Source: SCUD01 sp036824505
GTDB lineage: Bacteria > Pseudomonadota > Gammaproteobacteria > Steroidobacterales > Steroidobacteraceae
NCBI GenBank assembly: GCA_036824505.1
Contig: DAITAA010000005.1
Location: 75,447-139,446, forward strand
Direction: 5' to 3'
DNA: 64,000 nt
In this document: positions 9,143 to 18,265 of the stretch, piece by piece
Numbering within the stretch: position 1 is the stretch's first letter
Layout: each line of letters begins with the position of its first letter
Program-made: the position numbers and the translations under genes
The notes under the pieces: generated by a model
The model's input: only the letters and a program-made list of their open reading frames with translations
Database searches by the model: none
Told to the model about the DNA's origin: nothing

Positions 9143-9505
9143 GTGACGTCATTCATCCTGCGCGCTGTTATTGCCGCCCTGGCCTTGTGGCTCGCAACCG
9201 AATGGGTCGACGGGATTTCGGTCAACAGCCCCGTCACCCTGATATTGGCCGCCGTGCTGCTCGGCATTGTCAATGCTATCGTGCGGCCGCTGGCCATCCT
9301 GCTGACGCTGCCGCTGACACTCATCACGCTCGGCTTCTTCCTGCTGGTGGTGAATGCCGCGATGGTGGGCCTGGTCGCGGCTTTCCTGCCAGGCATGAGC
9401 GTGCGGGGTTTCTGGGCCGCATTCTGGACAGCGATCATCGTGAGCGTCGTGAGCTGGATCGGGAACGCGCTCTTCAAGCCAGGCCAGCTGAAACCAAGAG
9501 ACTGA
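9143..9505 (+). CDS. YvlD/phage-holin-IV-like membrane protein
   Basis: 120 residues, almost entirely hydrophobic, with three to four transmembrane helices. The segment VNAIVRPLAILLTLPLTLIT is the signature of the YvlD/DUF360 family (4-TMS holin superfamily IV), and the NPxxW-like end follows. Function is unknown in most bacteria. GTG at 9143 is the first start after the amidohydrolase stop, only 4 bases away, and yields the family's usual length. It is the last gene of the plus-strand run. Confidence 0.8.
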   Translation: MTSFILRAVIAALALWLATEWVDGISVNSPVTLILAAVLLGIVNAIVRPLAILLTLPLTLITLGFFLLVVNAAMVGLVAAFLPGMSVRGFWAAFWTAIIVSVVSWIGNALFKPGQLKPRD

Positions 9506-9508
9506 TTC

Positions 9509-9982
9509 TCAGGCCGTTCTCAGGGCCGTGCCGTAGGTCAGGTAATGATTGATCCGCGTCTCCCACTCCCGCATGAATTGCTGGTAATGCTCTTCGGTGA
9601 ATGACGCGACGAATGCATCGCCCGCGGGCCCCAGGCTGGTATGGGAGTAAGTGATGGCCGCGTCTGTTCCAGTCGCGGACTTGCGCAATTGTATCGTGAG
9701 CCTGCAGGCCGTGACGGCCGGCGTGATCTTGATCATTTCCACGAAGCCGTTGCCGGGCTCGTGCCTCGTGATGTACCAGATCGCATGACCCGGATCGGCA
9801 TCCGTCAGGAATACGCAGTCCGGTTCCGCGAACCCCGATTCGCTGAAGACCACCTGCGGATTCCAGCCCTCGATCCAGTCCGCCTCACGGACCGGGCACA
9901 ACAACGGGAATACGTTTGCGGGCGGGGCGATGAGGCGCTGCGTGTAGGATCGCCTGGCACGGCTCGGCATCTCGATCTTCAT
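9509..9982 (-). CDS. SRPBCC-fold hypothetical protein
   Basis: 157 residues, no signal peptide. RLIAPPANVFPLLCPVREADWIEGW near the N-terminus and the alternating strand pattern (AIWYITRHEPG, ACRLTIQLRK) suggest a polyketide-cyclase/START-like SRPBCC fold. No specific substrate can be inferred. It converges with the YvlD-like gene (3-base gap) and is divergent from the NupG-like permease, with an 81-base shared upstream region. Confidence 0.65.
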   Translation of the reverse strand: MKIEMPSRARRSYTQRLIAPPANVFPLLCPVREADWIEGWNPQVVFSESGFAEPDCVFLTDADPGHAIWYITRHEPGNGFVEMIKITPAVTACRLTIQLRKSATGTDAAITYSHTSLGPAGDAFVASFTEEHYQQFMREWETRINHYLTYGTALRTA

Positions 9983-10063
9983 TGGCCATTTCTCCTCGTG
10001 ACACCCGATTTCTGCTAGTTTTGCCTCTCAACGCCGGCCCGTCAAAAGAAGAATCACCCTGCC

Positions 10064-11311
10064 ATGAGCATCCAACTCCGGCTCATCGTGATGAACTTCA
10101 TGCAGTTCTTCGTGTGGGGCTCGTGGCTCATTTCGCTCGGCGCCTACATGATCGTCACGCTCGGTTTCACGGGCGGCCAGGTCGGCAGCGTCTACGCGAC
10201 GATGGGCGTCGCTTCGCTCTTCATGCCCGGGTTGATGGGAATCGTCGCGGATCGCTGGCTGAATGCGGAACGCGTATTCGGCATCTGCCACCTGGTCGGC
10301 GCGGGCCTGCTGCTGTGGGCCTCGACGGTCAGGGATTTCGAGACGCTGTACGTGATCATGCTGCTGAACGCGATGGTCTACATGCCGACCATCGCGCTCA
10401 ACAACACCGTGTCCTACAAGGTGCTGGAACAGAAGGGCTTCAACGTCATCCGGAGTTTTCCGCCAATCCGCGTGTGGGGCACGGTCGGGTTCATCGCGGC
10501 AATGTGGATGGTTGACTTCGCAGGCTGGACCAGGAGCGAACTGCAGCTGTACATCAGCGCGGGGGCGGCGCTCTTCCTCGGTGTCTATGGATTCACGATG
10601 CCCCCATGCCCGCCGGCTCGCGACGTGGCGAAGAGGAGCATCGTTTCGGCGCTCGGGCTGGATGCATTTGTTCTGTTCAAACGCAGGCAGATGCTGGTGT
10701 TCTTCATCTTCGCGATGATGCTGGGGGCGGCGCTGCAGATCACCAATGCCTTTGGCGGTGCATTCCTCGCCGATTTCGGGACCACGTACCCGGATTCGTT
10801 CGGCGTAAAGCATCCGAACATCCTGATCTCCATCTCACAGATCTCGGAGACGCTGTTCATCCTGACGATCCCGTTTTTCCTGCAGCGCTTCGGAATCAAG
10901 ATCGTGATGCTGACCAGCATCATTGCCTGGGTCTTCCGCTTCGGCCTGTTCGCAGTCGGCGACCCTGGCGCCGGGCTCTGGATGCTGGTGTTGTCCATGA
11001 TCATCTACGGCATGGCCTTCGACTTCTTCAACATCTCTGGCTCGCTGTTTGTGGACCGCGAGGCGGATTCGACGATCCGGGCCAGCGCGCAGGGACTGTT
11101 CATGGTGATGACTAATGGCCTCGGCGCGTTCTTGGGCAGCATGGCGGCGGGAATGGTCGTGGATCACTTCACGGTGGACGGCGTCAAGCACTGGCAGAGT
11201 ATCTGGCTGACGTTTGCCGGATATGCGCTGGCGCTGGGAATCGTGTTTCCGTTTGCCTTCAACTATCGGCACGTGGCTGACAGCGGCCATCGATCGGAGA
11301 CGACCCGCTAG
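10064..11311 (+). CDS. NupG-family nucleoside:H+ symporter (MFS)
   Basis: 415 residues, about 12 transmembrane helices. The N-terminal NFMQFFVWGSWLISLGAYM and the segments IRVWGTVGFIAAMW and ISQISETLFILTIPFFLQR are characteristic of the nucleoside permease branch of the major facilitator superfamily (NupG/XapB). It probably imports nucleosides by proton symport across the inner membrane. It is a single gene without nucleoside-catabolic neighbours in the window. Confidence 0.82.
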   Translation: MSIQLRLIVMNFMQFFVWGSWLISLGAYMIVTLGFTGGQVGSVYATMGVASLFMPGLMGIVADRWLNAERVFGICHLVGAGLLLWASTVRDFETLYVIMLLNAMVYMPTIALNNTVSYKVLEQKGFNVIRSFPPIRVWGTVGFIAAMWMVDFAGWTRSELQLYISAGAALFLGVYGFTMPPCPPARDVAKRSIVSALGLDAFVLFKRRQMLVFFIFAMMLGAALQITNAFGGAFLADFGTTYPDSFGVKHPNILISISQISETLFILTIPFFLQRFGIKIVMLTSIIAWVFRFGLFAVGDPGAGLWMLVLSMIIYGMAFDFFNISGSLFVDREADSTIRASAQGLFMVMTNGLGAFLGSMAAGMVVDHFTVDGVKHWQSIWLTFAGYALALGIVFPFAFNYRHVADSGHRSETTR

Positions 11312-11364
11312 ATGCACTGATCGCCTGGATCTCGTAGCGGTTGTGCCCGCATGGGCAGCGGCCT

Positions 11365-11889
11365 CTACGCCCCGTGGGCCCCCGATTCCGTCGTGGTGCG
11401 ACCAACGGCACGTTGCCACTCATGGATTTCCGTGACGTGGGCTTGATCATGTTGCTGGATGATTGCCGGCATATCGCAAAGCGAGACCGGGCCGAGGCCT
11501 TCCTGCGTGCCGCTGTGCGACCAGGCATCCGGAGGCAAAGACTGAAGCAGGGAAATGTTGGCGTGGCGCGAAGCTTCGAAGGCAGCGAGCCCTGCGGAGA
11601 GAGCGAGGGACTTGTAGTCACGTTTCCTGGCGACCGCTGCCCCGTCGAAGTCAGGCAGGACGGGATTGGTTTCGGTCTGCAAGCGCCTGATGCGTTGCCC
11701 AAACCCTTCGCGTTCCAGGTCGGCCAGGTGCCAAACCTGTTCGACGGGTGAGAACGCCCCATCAGGGCCGGGGAGGCGTGCTTCCTCAACGCTCAGCGCG
11801 GCGAAGGCGTCACGCAGAAAGACGGGCATGGCGCCGAGCGACCGCATCAGCTCGTCGCGCTGGACTGCGGTGAGTTTCACATACTGCAA
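11365..11889 (-). CDS. DinB-fold metal-binding protein
   Basis: 174 residues. It has the four-helix DinB/YfiT pattern with three spaced histidines suited to one divalent metal: FSPVEQVWHLADLE and the C-terminal HDQAHVTEI pair. Members of this fold are thiol-dependent S-transferases or stress proteins of unknown substrate. It stands alone, convergent with the nucleoside permease and 85 bases downstream of the small membrane gene on the same strand. Confidence 0.75.
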   Translation of the reverse strand: MQYVKLTAVQRDELMRSLGAMPVFLRDAFAALSVEEARLPGPDGAFSPVEQVWHLADLEREGFGQRIRRLQTETNPVLPDFDGAAVARKRDYKSLALSAGLAAFEASRHANISLLQSLPPDAWSHSGTQEGLGPVSLCDMPAIIQQHDQAHVTEIHEWQRAVGRTTTESGAHGA

Positions 11890-11974
11890 ACGGCCTCCAG
11901 CTCTAAACGAATTGCCTTATATTCGAATTCAGTGGCCGCCGAAGGCGGTCCGCTGGAATGAATGATCCGGCGCC

Positions 11975-12343
11975 CTAGCCCCACCTTTCATGCGCGATAA
12001 CATACCATGCAGCGGATACCGCGCCGATCAGCAACATGGCGGCGATGCCTGCAAGACGGGAATTCGCCGCGCCCTTCCAGATCCCCAGATAAATGACCAT
12101 GGCGGCGATCGGTGCAAGCAAATACACACCAAGGGTACCGCCGAAATACAGCAGAAGTACGAGCCACCTGATTGGATAGAGGAACCAGTGCCCATCCAGA
12201 GCCCCTATGCGACCATCCAGGAAGTTGGCACCGATCGTGATAAGAAAGGCGAAGTATGACGGCACGCACAGAGCAACCACGGTTGCGAATGGCTTGCGGG
12301 CTCTTCGGTCTGACAAGTACACCATCCGGCCGTTCGTGATCAT
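11975..12343 (-). CDS. Small 3-TM membrane protein coupled to the upstream hydrolase
   Basis: 122 residues, not a recognised family. Three strongly hydrophobic segments are visible (VVALCVPSYFAFLITIGANF, the WLVLLLYFGGTLGVYLLAPI region and IAAMLLIGAVSAAWYVIA). The ATG at 12343 shares one base with the TGA of the membrane hydrolase gene, indicating translational coupling and perhaps a physical partner. Longer readings of this frame toward 12727 run inside the hydrolase gene and are not credible. Confidence 0.6.
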   Translation of the reverse strand: MITNGRMVYLSDRRARKPFATVVALCVPSYFAFLITIGANFLDGRIGALDGHWFLYPIRWLVLLLYFGGTLGVYLLAPIAAMVIYLGIWKGAANSRLAGIAAMLLIGAVSAAWYVIAHERWG

Positions 12344-14067
12344 CAGGCTACGTGCGTCGCCTGGCCAGCAACGACATACCAGGTGACCAACAAGGCGCAG
12401 ATGAACGCACCCGGCAGATAACTGTTCGTGCGCCGATAAGTGAAGGTCGCGATGATCGCCACGATGCTCATAAGCGGAACGAACTGGATGGCGATGATGG
12501 TTCGCAAGACGTCGCTTCTGAAAAACGTTTGCAGGCTGCCGGTGGTGAACAACAGGCCGTATTGAATGGCCAGGAACACAGCGAAACCGCCTGCCAGCGC
12601 GGCCACGTTGATCAGATACTGGGCGCCGGAACTCACCGTTGCGCGCGTGATGGCCCCATGCAGTCCGCGTAGCGCCAGAACGAAATAAAGGGTAAATGGG
12701 GCAAGATATGCCATGAAAGCCAGCCACTGCGGCCGGCTCATGAGCTTCAGCGCCAGCACCCAGAAGCGGAAATCCACCGTGAACAGGAAATCACACATGG
12801 CGAGCGCCGCATAACCGATGGCGACGGTCAATATGGCGATCGCGATTGATCGCCGGACATCCACGTTGAAGCGCTGCCGGGCTCCGTCCGGAAGAAGGGA
12901 CAGTGCGAACACGATCAGGCCGTTCAGCACCGCCCACGCGGCGATCTGATTGGTCAGGGTCTGCGGAAACAGACGAGTGGCCGGCGCGAACAGCTCGCCG
13001 AGCTGAAAGAACGGCAGCAATGTCACCGCCGGGAGCACGGCACCGAGCACGAGCGATATCCACCAGCGGCCATCGCGACCCGTACCGGCCATCGCTGACA
13101 ATGCTGCCAGGGGTGCGAACCAGGGCAGCATGAGCAGGCTGTCGAAGGTCCCGAGCAGCAGCGCGACGAAGCCGATGAATGCGACCAGCGTGCCGATCTC
13201 CTTCCAGATCCAGATCTGATCGTCCACGGGCAAGGGCTTGCCGCCGGTGAGCGTCCGCTGAAACCACTCGATGCCGTAGCCGATGGCTTCCGCCGAGAGG
13301 TGATCCATCGGATGCGTGACGGCGGGCGTGCGGAGAATGCGCGCAGTGCCGTCTTCGGCGGAACCGTATATTTCGCCTGCTTCGACGGGAGCGTTCGCGC
13401 CGAAGAGTGCCCAAAGCTTCGGGCTTTCCGCGATCTTTCGTGCTGACGGCACGCCCCACATGAGCTCCGAGAATTCGTCGAACTGGCTGAACACGACTGC
13501 GACGTTGCGCGGGAAGTTCGGCGTGCCCTCGGGGGCAAAGGGCGCGCCGGTGCTGGAGCCCTCGAGGACCATGGCCTTGTAGTCGTCCGGGAAGGTCGCC
13601 GCGGCGGCCAGCACGGCCCATCCACCCATGCTGTGTCCCTCGAGGCCGATGTTGTTCCGGTCGACGAAGGCCATGCTGCGAAGATAGGCGAGGCCGTCCG
13701 GCCCGCCGTAGCCGCTGGCAAATGCGGGCGGCGCACTGTAGCCGTGGCCCCTCTGATCCAGGGCGAGCACGACATAGCCGCGCCGGGCGAACTCGATCGC
13801 AAAGCCGCTCTGGGTCTCCCGCGAGTTGATGTACCCATGCACGGCCAAGATGCCGGGGGCGGGGGTCTTGGCGGTGGCTCCCGGAGGGACGTAGAGCAGC
13901 GCGCTCATCGGCGACCCATCCGAACCCGCGAAGCGGACATCCATGACGCGGATGCCGCCGGTCGTCTGTACGAAATGTGCCAGCAAGGCGCCAGCCAGCA
14001 CCAGCGCGAGCCCCATCGGAAGAAGGCGCCGACTCCGCCGGGGCAGCGCACCAGCGGATCTAGACAT
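12343..14067 (-). CDS. Alpha/beta hydrolase fused to a polytopic membrane domain
   Basis: About 574 residues from ATG 14067; upstream in-frame GTG/TTG codons exist but no better ribosome site is seen. After an N-terminal membrane helix comes an alpha/beta hydrolase domain: PGILAVHGYINS (oxyanion region), ALDQRGHGYS, nucleophile elbow GHSMGG with Ser146, and a candidate catalytic His in THPMDH. The second half (about 290-570) holds seven or more transmembrane helices. The hydrolase domain would face the periplasm. The substrate is unknown; the layout resembles dienelactone-hydrolase/peptidase S9-like membrane hydrolases. It is transcribed with the 3-TM gene that overlaps its stop. Confidence 0.75.
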   Translation of the reverse strand: MSRSAGALPRRSRRLLPMGLALVLAGALLAHFVQTTGGIRVMDVRFAGSDGSPMSALLYVPPGATAKTPAPGILAVHGYINSRETQSGFAIEFARRGYVVLALDQRGHGYSAPPAFASGYGGPDGLAYLRSMAFVDRNNIGLEGHSMGGWAVLAAAATFPDDYKAMVLEGSSTGAPFAPEGTPNFPRNVAVVFSQFDEFSELMWGVPSARKIAESPKLWALFGANAPVEAGEIYGSAEDGTARILRTPAVTHPMDHLSAEAIGYGIEWFQRTLTGGKPLPVDDQIWIWKEIGTLVAFIGFVALLLGTFDSLLMLPWFAPLAALSAMAGTGRDGRWWISLVLGAVLPAVTLLPFFQLGELFAPATRLFPQTLTNQIAAWAVLNGLIVFALSLLPDGARQRFNVDVRRSIAIAILTVAIGYAALAMCDFLFTVDFRFWVLALKLMSRPQWLAFMAYLAPFTLYFVLALRGLHGAITRATVSSGAQYLINVAALAGGFAVFLAIQYGLLFTTGSLQTFFRSDVLRTIIAIQFVPLMSIVAIIATFTYRRTNSYLPGAFICALLVTWYVVAGQATHVA

Positions 14068-14174
14068 CACGGCGCACAAGAGCCGGAGGATGGGGCAAAC
14101 TGGTCACTGCCCTGCATTCTCGGTCACCATATCGATCAATATACGCCCGGCCCGGCAGTGGCAGGAGAGTGATG
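14068..14174. promoter_or_regulatory. Divergent upstream region, hydrolase / mttB-like
   Basis: Short divergent gap that must carry promoters for the minus-strand hydrolase and the plus-strand methyltransferase. The only clear element is AGGAG at 14163-14167, well spaced for ATG 14175. I see no cobalamin riboswitch and no convincing -35/-10 pair. Confidence 0.35.
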
Positions 14175-15743
14175 ATGGATGAGCAACAGTCGCAGCCTGC
14201 TCAAGGCCGGCGGCCCAGGGCCCGCGATACCAAGCGGGCGGCGCGCGCCGCGCACGCCGGCATCTGGACTCCGTACATCACTCGCAAGATTCCGTACTAC
14301 GAAGTGCTCAGCGAAGAAGGGCTGGTCACAATCGAAAACAATGCCGACACGATACTTCAGGAAATCGGCATCGAATTTCGCGAAGACCCCGAGGCCCTGT
14401 CGATATGGAAAGCGGCCGGCGCGGACGTGCAAGGCGAAAGAGTGCGCATGCCACGGGGCATGTGCCGCAAGCTGATCCAGGCGACTGCGCCGCGCGAATT
14501 CGTGCAGCAGGCCCGCAACCCGGCGCGCAATGTGCTGATCGGCGGCAAGAACACCGTGTTCGCACCCGCCTATGGCTCGCCCTTTATCCGCAGCCTCGAC
14601 GAAGGCCGCCGCTATGCGCGAATCGAGGACTTCCGAAATTTCGTGAAGCTCGCGTACCTGTCGCACTCCCTGCACCATTCCGGCGGAACGATCTGCGAGC
14701 CGGTGGACCTGCCGGTCAACAAGCGCCACCTGGACATGGTGTACAGCCACATCAAGTACAGCGACAAAGCCTTCATGGGCTCAGTGACGCATCCCGACCG
14801 CGCCCGGGATACGGTGGAGATGGCGAAGATCCTGTTCGGCGACAACTACATCGACCCGGTCACCGGAAAACCGAAAACCGTGATCGTCAGTCTGATCAAC
14901 GTCAATTCACCGATGACCTACGACGCCACGATGCTGGGTGCGCTGAAGGTATATGCACGCGCGAATCAGGCCTGCATCGTGACGCCGTTCATACTGGCAG
15001 GCGCCATGTCGCCGGTCACCGTGGCTGGCACGGCGACGCAGACACTCGCCGAGGCGCTCGCCGGCATGGCGTTCATCCAGCTGCTGAACCCGGGCGCGCC
15101 GATGGTATTCGGCAGCTTTGCGTCATCGCTGTCGATGCAGTCCGGCGCACCGACCTTTGGAACGCCGGAGCCTGCATTGGTCCTGTACGTCATGGCCGCC
15201 ATCGCGCGCAGGCTTGGCGTGCCGTTCCGGTCCGGCGGCAGCCTGTGCGCATCCAAGATCCCCGATGCGCAGGCGGCCTTCGAATCGGCGCAGACCCTGC
15301 TGCCGACCTGCCTGGCGGGCGTGAACTTCGTGCTGCACGTAGCGGGCTGGCTCGAGGGCGGGCTCGCGATGGGTTACGAAAAGTTCGTCATGGATGCGGA
15401 CCAGGCGGGCATGATGCACACCCTGCTGCAGGGCGTGGACCTGTCGGATAACGGCCAGGCCATGGACGCCATCCGCGAGGTCGGGCCCGGCAAGCACTTC
15501 CTCGGTTGTGCGCACACGCTGGCGAACTTCGAGACCGCTTTTTATCGGTCGCCGCTCGCTGACAACAACAGCTTCGAGCAATGGGAGGCTGAAGGCGGCA
15601 GCGACATGACCAAGCGCGCAAACCTGCTGTGGAAGAAACAACTGGAGGAGTACGTCGCGCCGGAGCTGGATCCGGCCGTTGACGAAGCACTGCTCGATTT
15701 CGTCAATCGACGCAAGGCTTCGTTCCCCGACTCGAACGTCTAG
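14175..15743 (+). CDS. MttB-superfamily methyltransferase (non-pyrrolysine)
   Basis: About 522 residues, full length for COG5598. TILQEIGIEF, GGTICEPVDLPV, VSLINVNSPMTYD, GAMSPVTVAGT and LNPGAPMVFG are the recurring blocks of the trimethylamine/glycine betaine methyltransferase family. No in-frame TAG occurs, so this is a non-pyrrolysine member like glycine betaine methyltransferase MtgB. Known: such enzymes move a methyl group from a quaternary amine to a Co(I) corrinoid protein. No corrinoid protein or corrinoid:THF methyltransferase lies nearby. The gene directly precedes a GcvT-fused DMGDH-like gene (48-base gap), so glycine betaine demethylation to dimethylglycine is the best inference. 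Tandem ATG codons at 14172 and 14175; the latter has better spacing from AGGAG. Confidence 0.85.
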   Translation: MDEQQSQPAQGRRPRARDTKRAARAAHAGIWTPYITRKIPYYEVLSEEGLVTIENNADTILQEIGIEFREDPEALSIWKAAGADVQGERVRMPRGMCRKLIQATAPREFVQQARNPARNVLIGGKNTVFAPAYGSPFIRSLDEGRRYARIEDFRNFVKLAYLSHSLHHSGGTICEPVDLPVNKRHLDMVYSHIKYSDKAFMGSVTHPDRARDTVEMAKILFGDNYIDPVTGKPKTVIVSLINVNSPMTYDATMLGALKVYARANQACIVTPFILAGAMSPVTVAGTATQTLAEALAGMAFIQLLNPGAPMVFGSFASSLSMQSGAPTFGTPEPALVLYVMAAIARRLGVPFRSGGSLCASKIPDAQAAFESAQTLLPTCLAGVNFVLHVAGWLEGGLAMGYEKFVMDADQAGMMHTLLQGVDLSDNGQAMDAIREVGPGKHFLGCAHTLANFETAFYRSPLADNNSFEQWEAEGGSDMTKRANLLWKKQLEEYVAPELDPAVDEALLDFVNRRKASFPDSNV

Positions 15744-15791
15744 CGCGCCAGCAGCTAAACTGCGGGTTGCGGAATCCGGGAGTGGCTGCAA

Positions 15792-18251
15792 ATGAAGACC
15801 CATGCGCGGGTGGTTGTAATCGGCGGCGGTATCGTCGGCGTCAGCACCCTCTATCACCTGGCGAAGAAAGGCTGGTCGGACGTGGTGCTGGTCGAACGCG
15901 CGGAGCTGACCTCCGGTTCGACCTGGCATGCCGCAGGCCTGCTGCCGCTCTTTAACATGAGCTATACCGTCGGCCAGCTGCACAAGTACTCGGTCGACCT
16001 GTACAAGCGCCTGCAGGCGGAAACCGGGCAGGATGTGAGCTTTCATGTAACCGGCAACCTGCGCCTCGCGACCTGCCGGGAGCGCATGGACGAATACCAG
16101 AAGTACTGCGGCACCGCGAACACGATCGGCGTGCCATTCCAGGTGATCGGGCCGCGCGAGGTCAAGGAGCTGTGGCCGCTGGTCGATCTCGGCGGCAGTG
16201 CGGACGTGCCTGCGATCATCGGCGCCCTCTACCATCCCGACGACGGGCACATTGCTCCCGCCGATCTCACGATGGCGTTGCGCAAGGGCGCGCGTGCCCG
16301 TGGTGCTGAGATCTATGAGCAGACCGAGGTCACGGCGGCGTCGCGCAGGCCATCGGGCGAGTGGCTGGTTCGTACCAACAAGGGCGATATCGTTGCCGAG
16401 CACGTTGTCTGCGCCACCGGCAATCACGCGCGCCAGACCGGGCAGATGTTCGGGCTCCATTTGCCTGCCATTCCGGTCGAGCATCAGTACATCGTTTACG
16501 ACGAATCACCGGAGCTGAAAACCTACCGCCAGGCCGGCGGGCGCGAGCTCGCGGTGCTGCGCGAATCGGACAAGTCCTATTACCTGCGCGAAGAGCGCCT
16601 GGGCTGGATTCTCGGGCCGTATGAAGCCGGCGCACCTGCGCGCTTCGCCGACGGCGTGCCGGAGTGGTTCAGCAAGAGCCTGTTCGAAGGCGATATCGAG
16701 CGGCTGCTCCCGCATGTCGAGGCCGCGCAAAGACGCGTGCCGGCGCTCGCGAATTGCGGCATCAAGGACGTCGTCAACGGGCCGATTTCCTATACACCCG
16801 ACGGCAGTCCGATGGTCGGCCCCGCCTGGGGGCTCCGCAATCTGTGGATCAACGAAGGCCACAGCTTCGGCATCACGGCGGCCGGCGGCGCCGGCTGGCA
16901 GTTGGCCGAATGGATCGTGGACGGCGAGCCGGGTATCGACATGCTGGCGGTCGATCCGCGCCGCTTCGGGCCTTACACCAGCAAGCGCTACGTGGTGCAG
17001 AAGAATGAGGAGACGTACCGCAGCGTTTTCACCATCCACTTCCCGGACGAGGAGCGGCCGGATGCCAGGCCTGCCAAGACGAGCCCCGTCTACGACAAGC
17101 TGAAACATATGGGCGGCGTCTTCGGCCAGCGCTACGGCTGGGAGCGCGCCAACTGGTTCGCGCCAGCAGGCGTAGAGCCAAGGGATCAATGGAGTTTTCG
17201 CCGCACGAACTATTTCGAGCATGTCGGCAACGAATGCCGTCGGCTGCGCAGCGCCGTCGGCGTCATCGACCTGACGCCGTTTACCAAGCACGAGGTCTCT
17301 GGCCCGGGTGCCGAAGCCTGGCTCGACGGGCTGGTGGCCAACAAAGTCCCAGCCAAGGTCGGGCGCATGGCGCTGTGCCACGCGCTCACGCGCCGCGGCG
17401 GCATTCGCTCCGAGTTCACGATCACGAAACTCGCGGAGCAGCATTATTATGTGGTCAGTGCCGGCGCCGCCGAGCGCTATGACACCGATTACCTGCACAA
17501 GATGCTGCCGGCGGACGGGTCGGTCGGGTTGCGCAACATCACGACCGTTCGCGGCTGCTATGTGCTTGCCGGGCCACGCTCACGCGAAGTGCTGGCGAAA
17601 TTGACCGACCTGCCGCTCGATAACACCGCATTCCCCTGGCTGACAGCGCAGGTGGGCGAGGTCGGGCTCGCCACGGACGTCTACCTGCTGCGCGTGAACT
17701 TTGTGGGTGCGCTCGGCTGGGAGCTGCATTTCCCGATCGAGTATGCGCATCACCTGTTCGACTCGTTATTTGAGGCAGGAAAAGACTGCGGCATCGGCAT
17801 GGCCGGCATGCGCGCGATGGAATCGCTGCGCCTGGAAAAGTCTTATCGCATGTGGGGCAGTGATCTGACCCCCGATTACACACCCTTGGAGGCCGGCCTC
17901 GATCGTTTCGTGCGTGTCTCCAAGGGCGAATTCATCGGCAAGGAGGCGCTGCAGAAGCAGCTCGCCGCCGGCGTGCCGAACCGCTTCGTGACGCTCGAGG
18001 TCCATGGTGTTGCCGACGCCGATCCGCTCGGCAACGAACCGCTGTTCGACGGGCGGGGCGCGATGGTCGGCCGCGCGACTTCAGGCTACTACGGACACGT
18101 CCTGAAAAAGAGCCTTGCCATCGGCTATGTGAAGTCGCCCCATGCAGCCGTCGGCACCAGGCTGCAGATTGAAATCCTCGGCGAGAAGAAAGCGGCGACG
18201 GTGCTGGTCGACTCGCCATACGATCCGGAAAACAGCGACCTGAAAGCATAA
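15792..18251 (+). CDS. Dimethylglycine/sarcosine dehydrogenase-like flavoprotein with GcvT domains
   Basis: 819 residues. An N-terminal FAD-binding DAO domain (VVVIGGGIVGVSTLYHLA, about 1-370) carries the WHAAG motif whose His binds FAD covalently in dimethylglycine dehydrogenase. It is followed by the FAO-type linker (FGQRYGWERANWF) and GcvT-like folate-binding domains (about 430-815; SPYD near the end). Reaction by family: oxidative N-demethylation of dimethylglycine or sarcosine, with the methyl captured on tetrahydrofolate. Placement between the MttB-like gene and soxBDAG suggests dimethylglycine to sarcosine. A second paralogue is encoded at 38081-40534. Confidence 0.88.
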   Translation: MKTHARVVVIGGGIVGVSTLYHLAKKGWSDVVLVERAELTSGSTWHAAGLLPLFNMSYTVGQLHKYSVDLYKRLQAETGQDVSFHVTGNLRLATCRERMDEYQKYCGTANTIGVPFQVIGPREVKELWPLVDLGGSADVPAIIGALYHPDDGHIAPADLTMALRKGARARGAEIYEQTEVTAASRRPSGEWLVRTNKGDIVAEHVVCATGNHARQTGQMFGLHLPAIPVEHQYIVYDESPELKTYRQAGGRELAVLRESDKSYYLREERLGWILGPYEAGAPARFADGVPEWFSKSLFEGDIERLLPHVEAAQRRVPALANCGIKDVVNGPISYTPDGSPMVGPAWGLRNLWINEGHSFGITAAGGAGWQLAEWIVDGEPGIDMLAVDPRRFGPYTSKRYVVQKNEETYRSVFTIHFPDEERPDARPAKTSPVYDKLKHMGGVFGQRYGWERANWFAPAGVEPRDQWSFRRTNYFEHVGNECRRLRSAVGVIDLTPFTKHEVSGPGAEAWLDGLVANKVPAKVGRMALCHALTRRGGIRSEFTITKLAEQHYYVVSAGAAERYDTDYLHKMLPADGSVGLRNITTVRGCYVLAGPRSREVLAKLTDLPLDNTAFPWLTAQVGEVGLATDVYLLRVNFVGALGWELHFPIEYAHHLFDSLFEAGKDCGIGMAGMRAMESLRLEKSYRMWGSDLTPDYTPLEAGLDRFVRVSKGEFIGKEALQKQLAAGVPNRFVTLEVHGVADADPLGNEPLFDGRGAMVGRATSGYYGHVLKKSLAIGYVKSPHAAVGTRLQIEILGEKKAATVLVDSPYDPENSDLKA

Positions 18252-18265
18252 GGATCCGGTCCGAC

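Noticed and set aside
7474..9477. 667-residue minus-strand open frame
   Set aside because: Antisense of the SRPBCC, amidohydrolase and YvlD-like genes, all of which have clear family motifs; no recognisable domain of its own.
14175..15743. Pyrrolysine-containing MttB
   Set aside because: No in-frame TAG occurs; the reading frame is continuous to its normal end.
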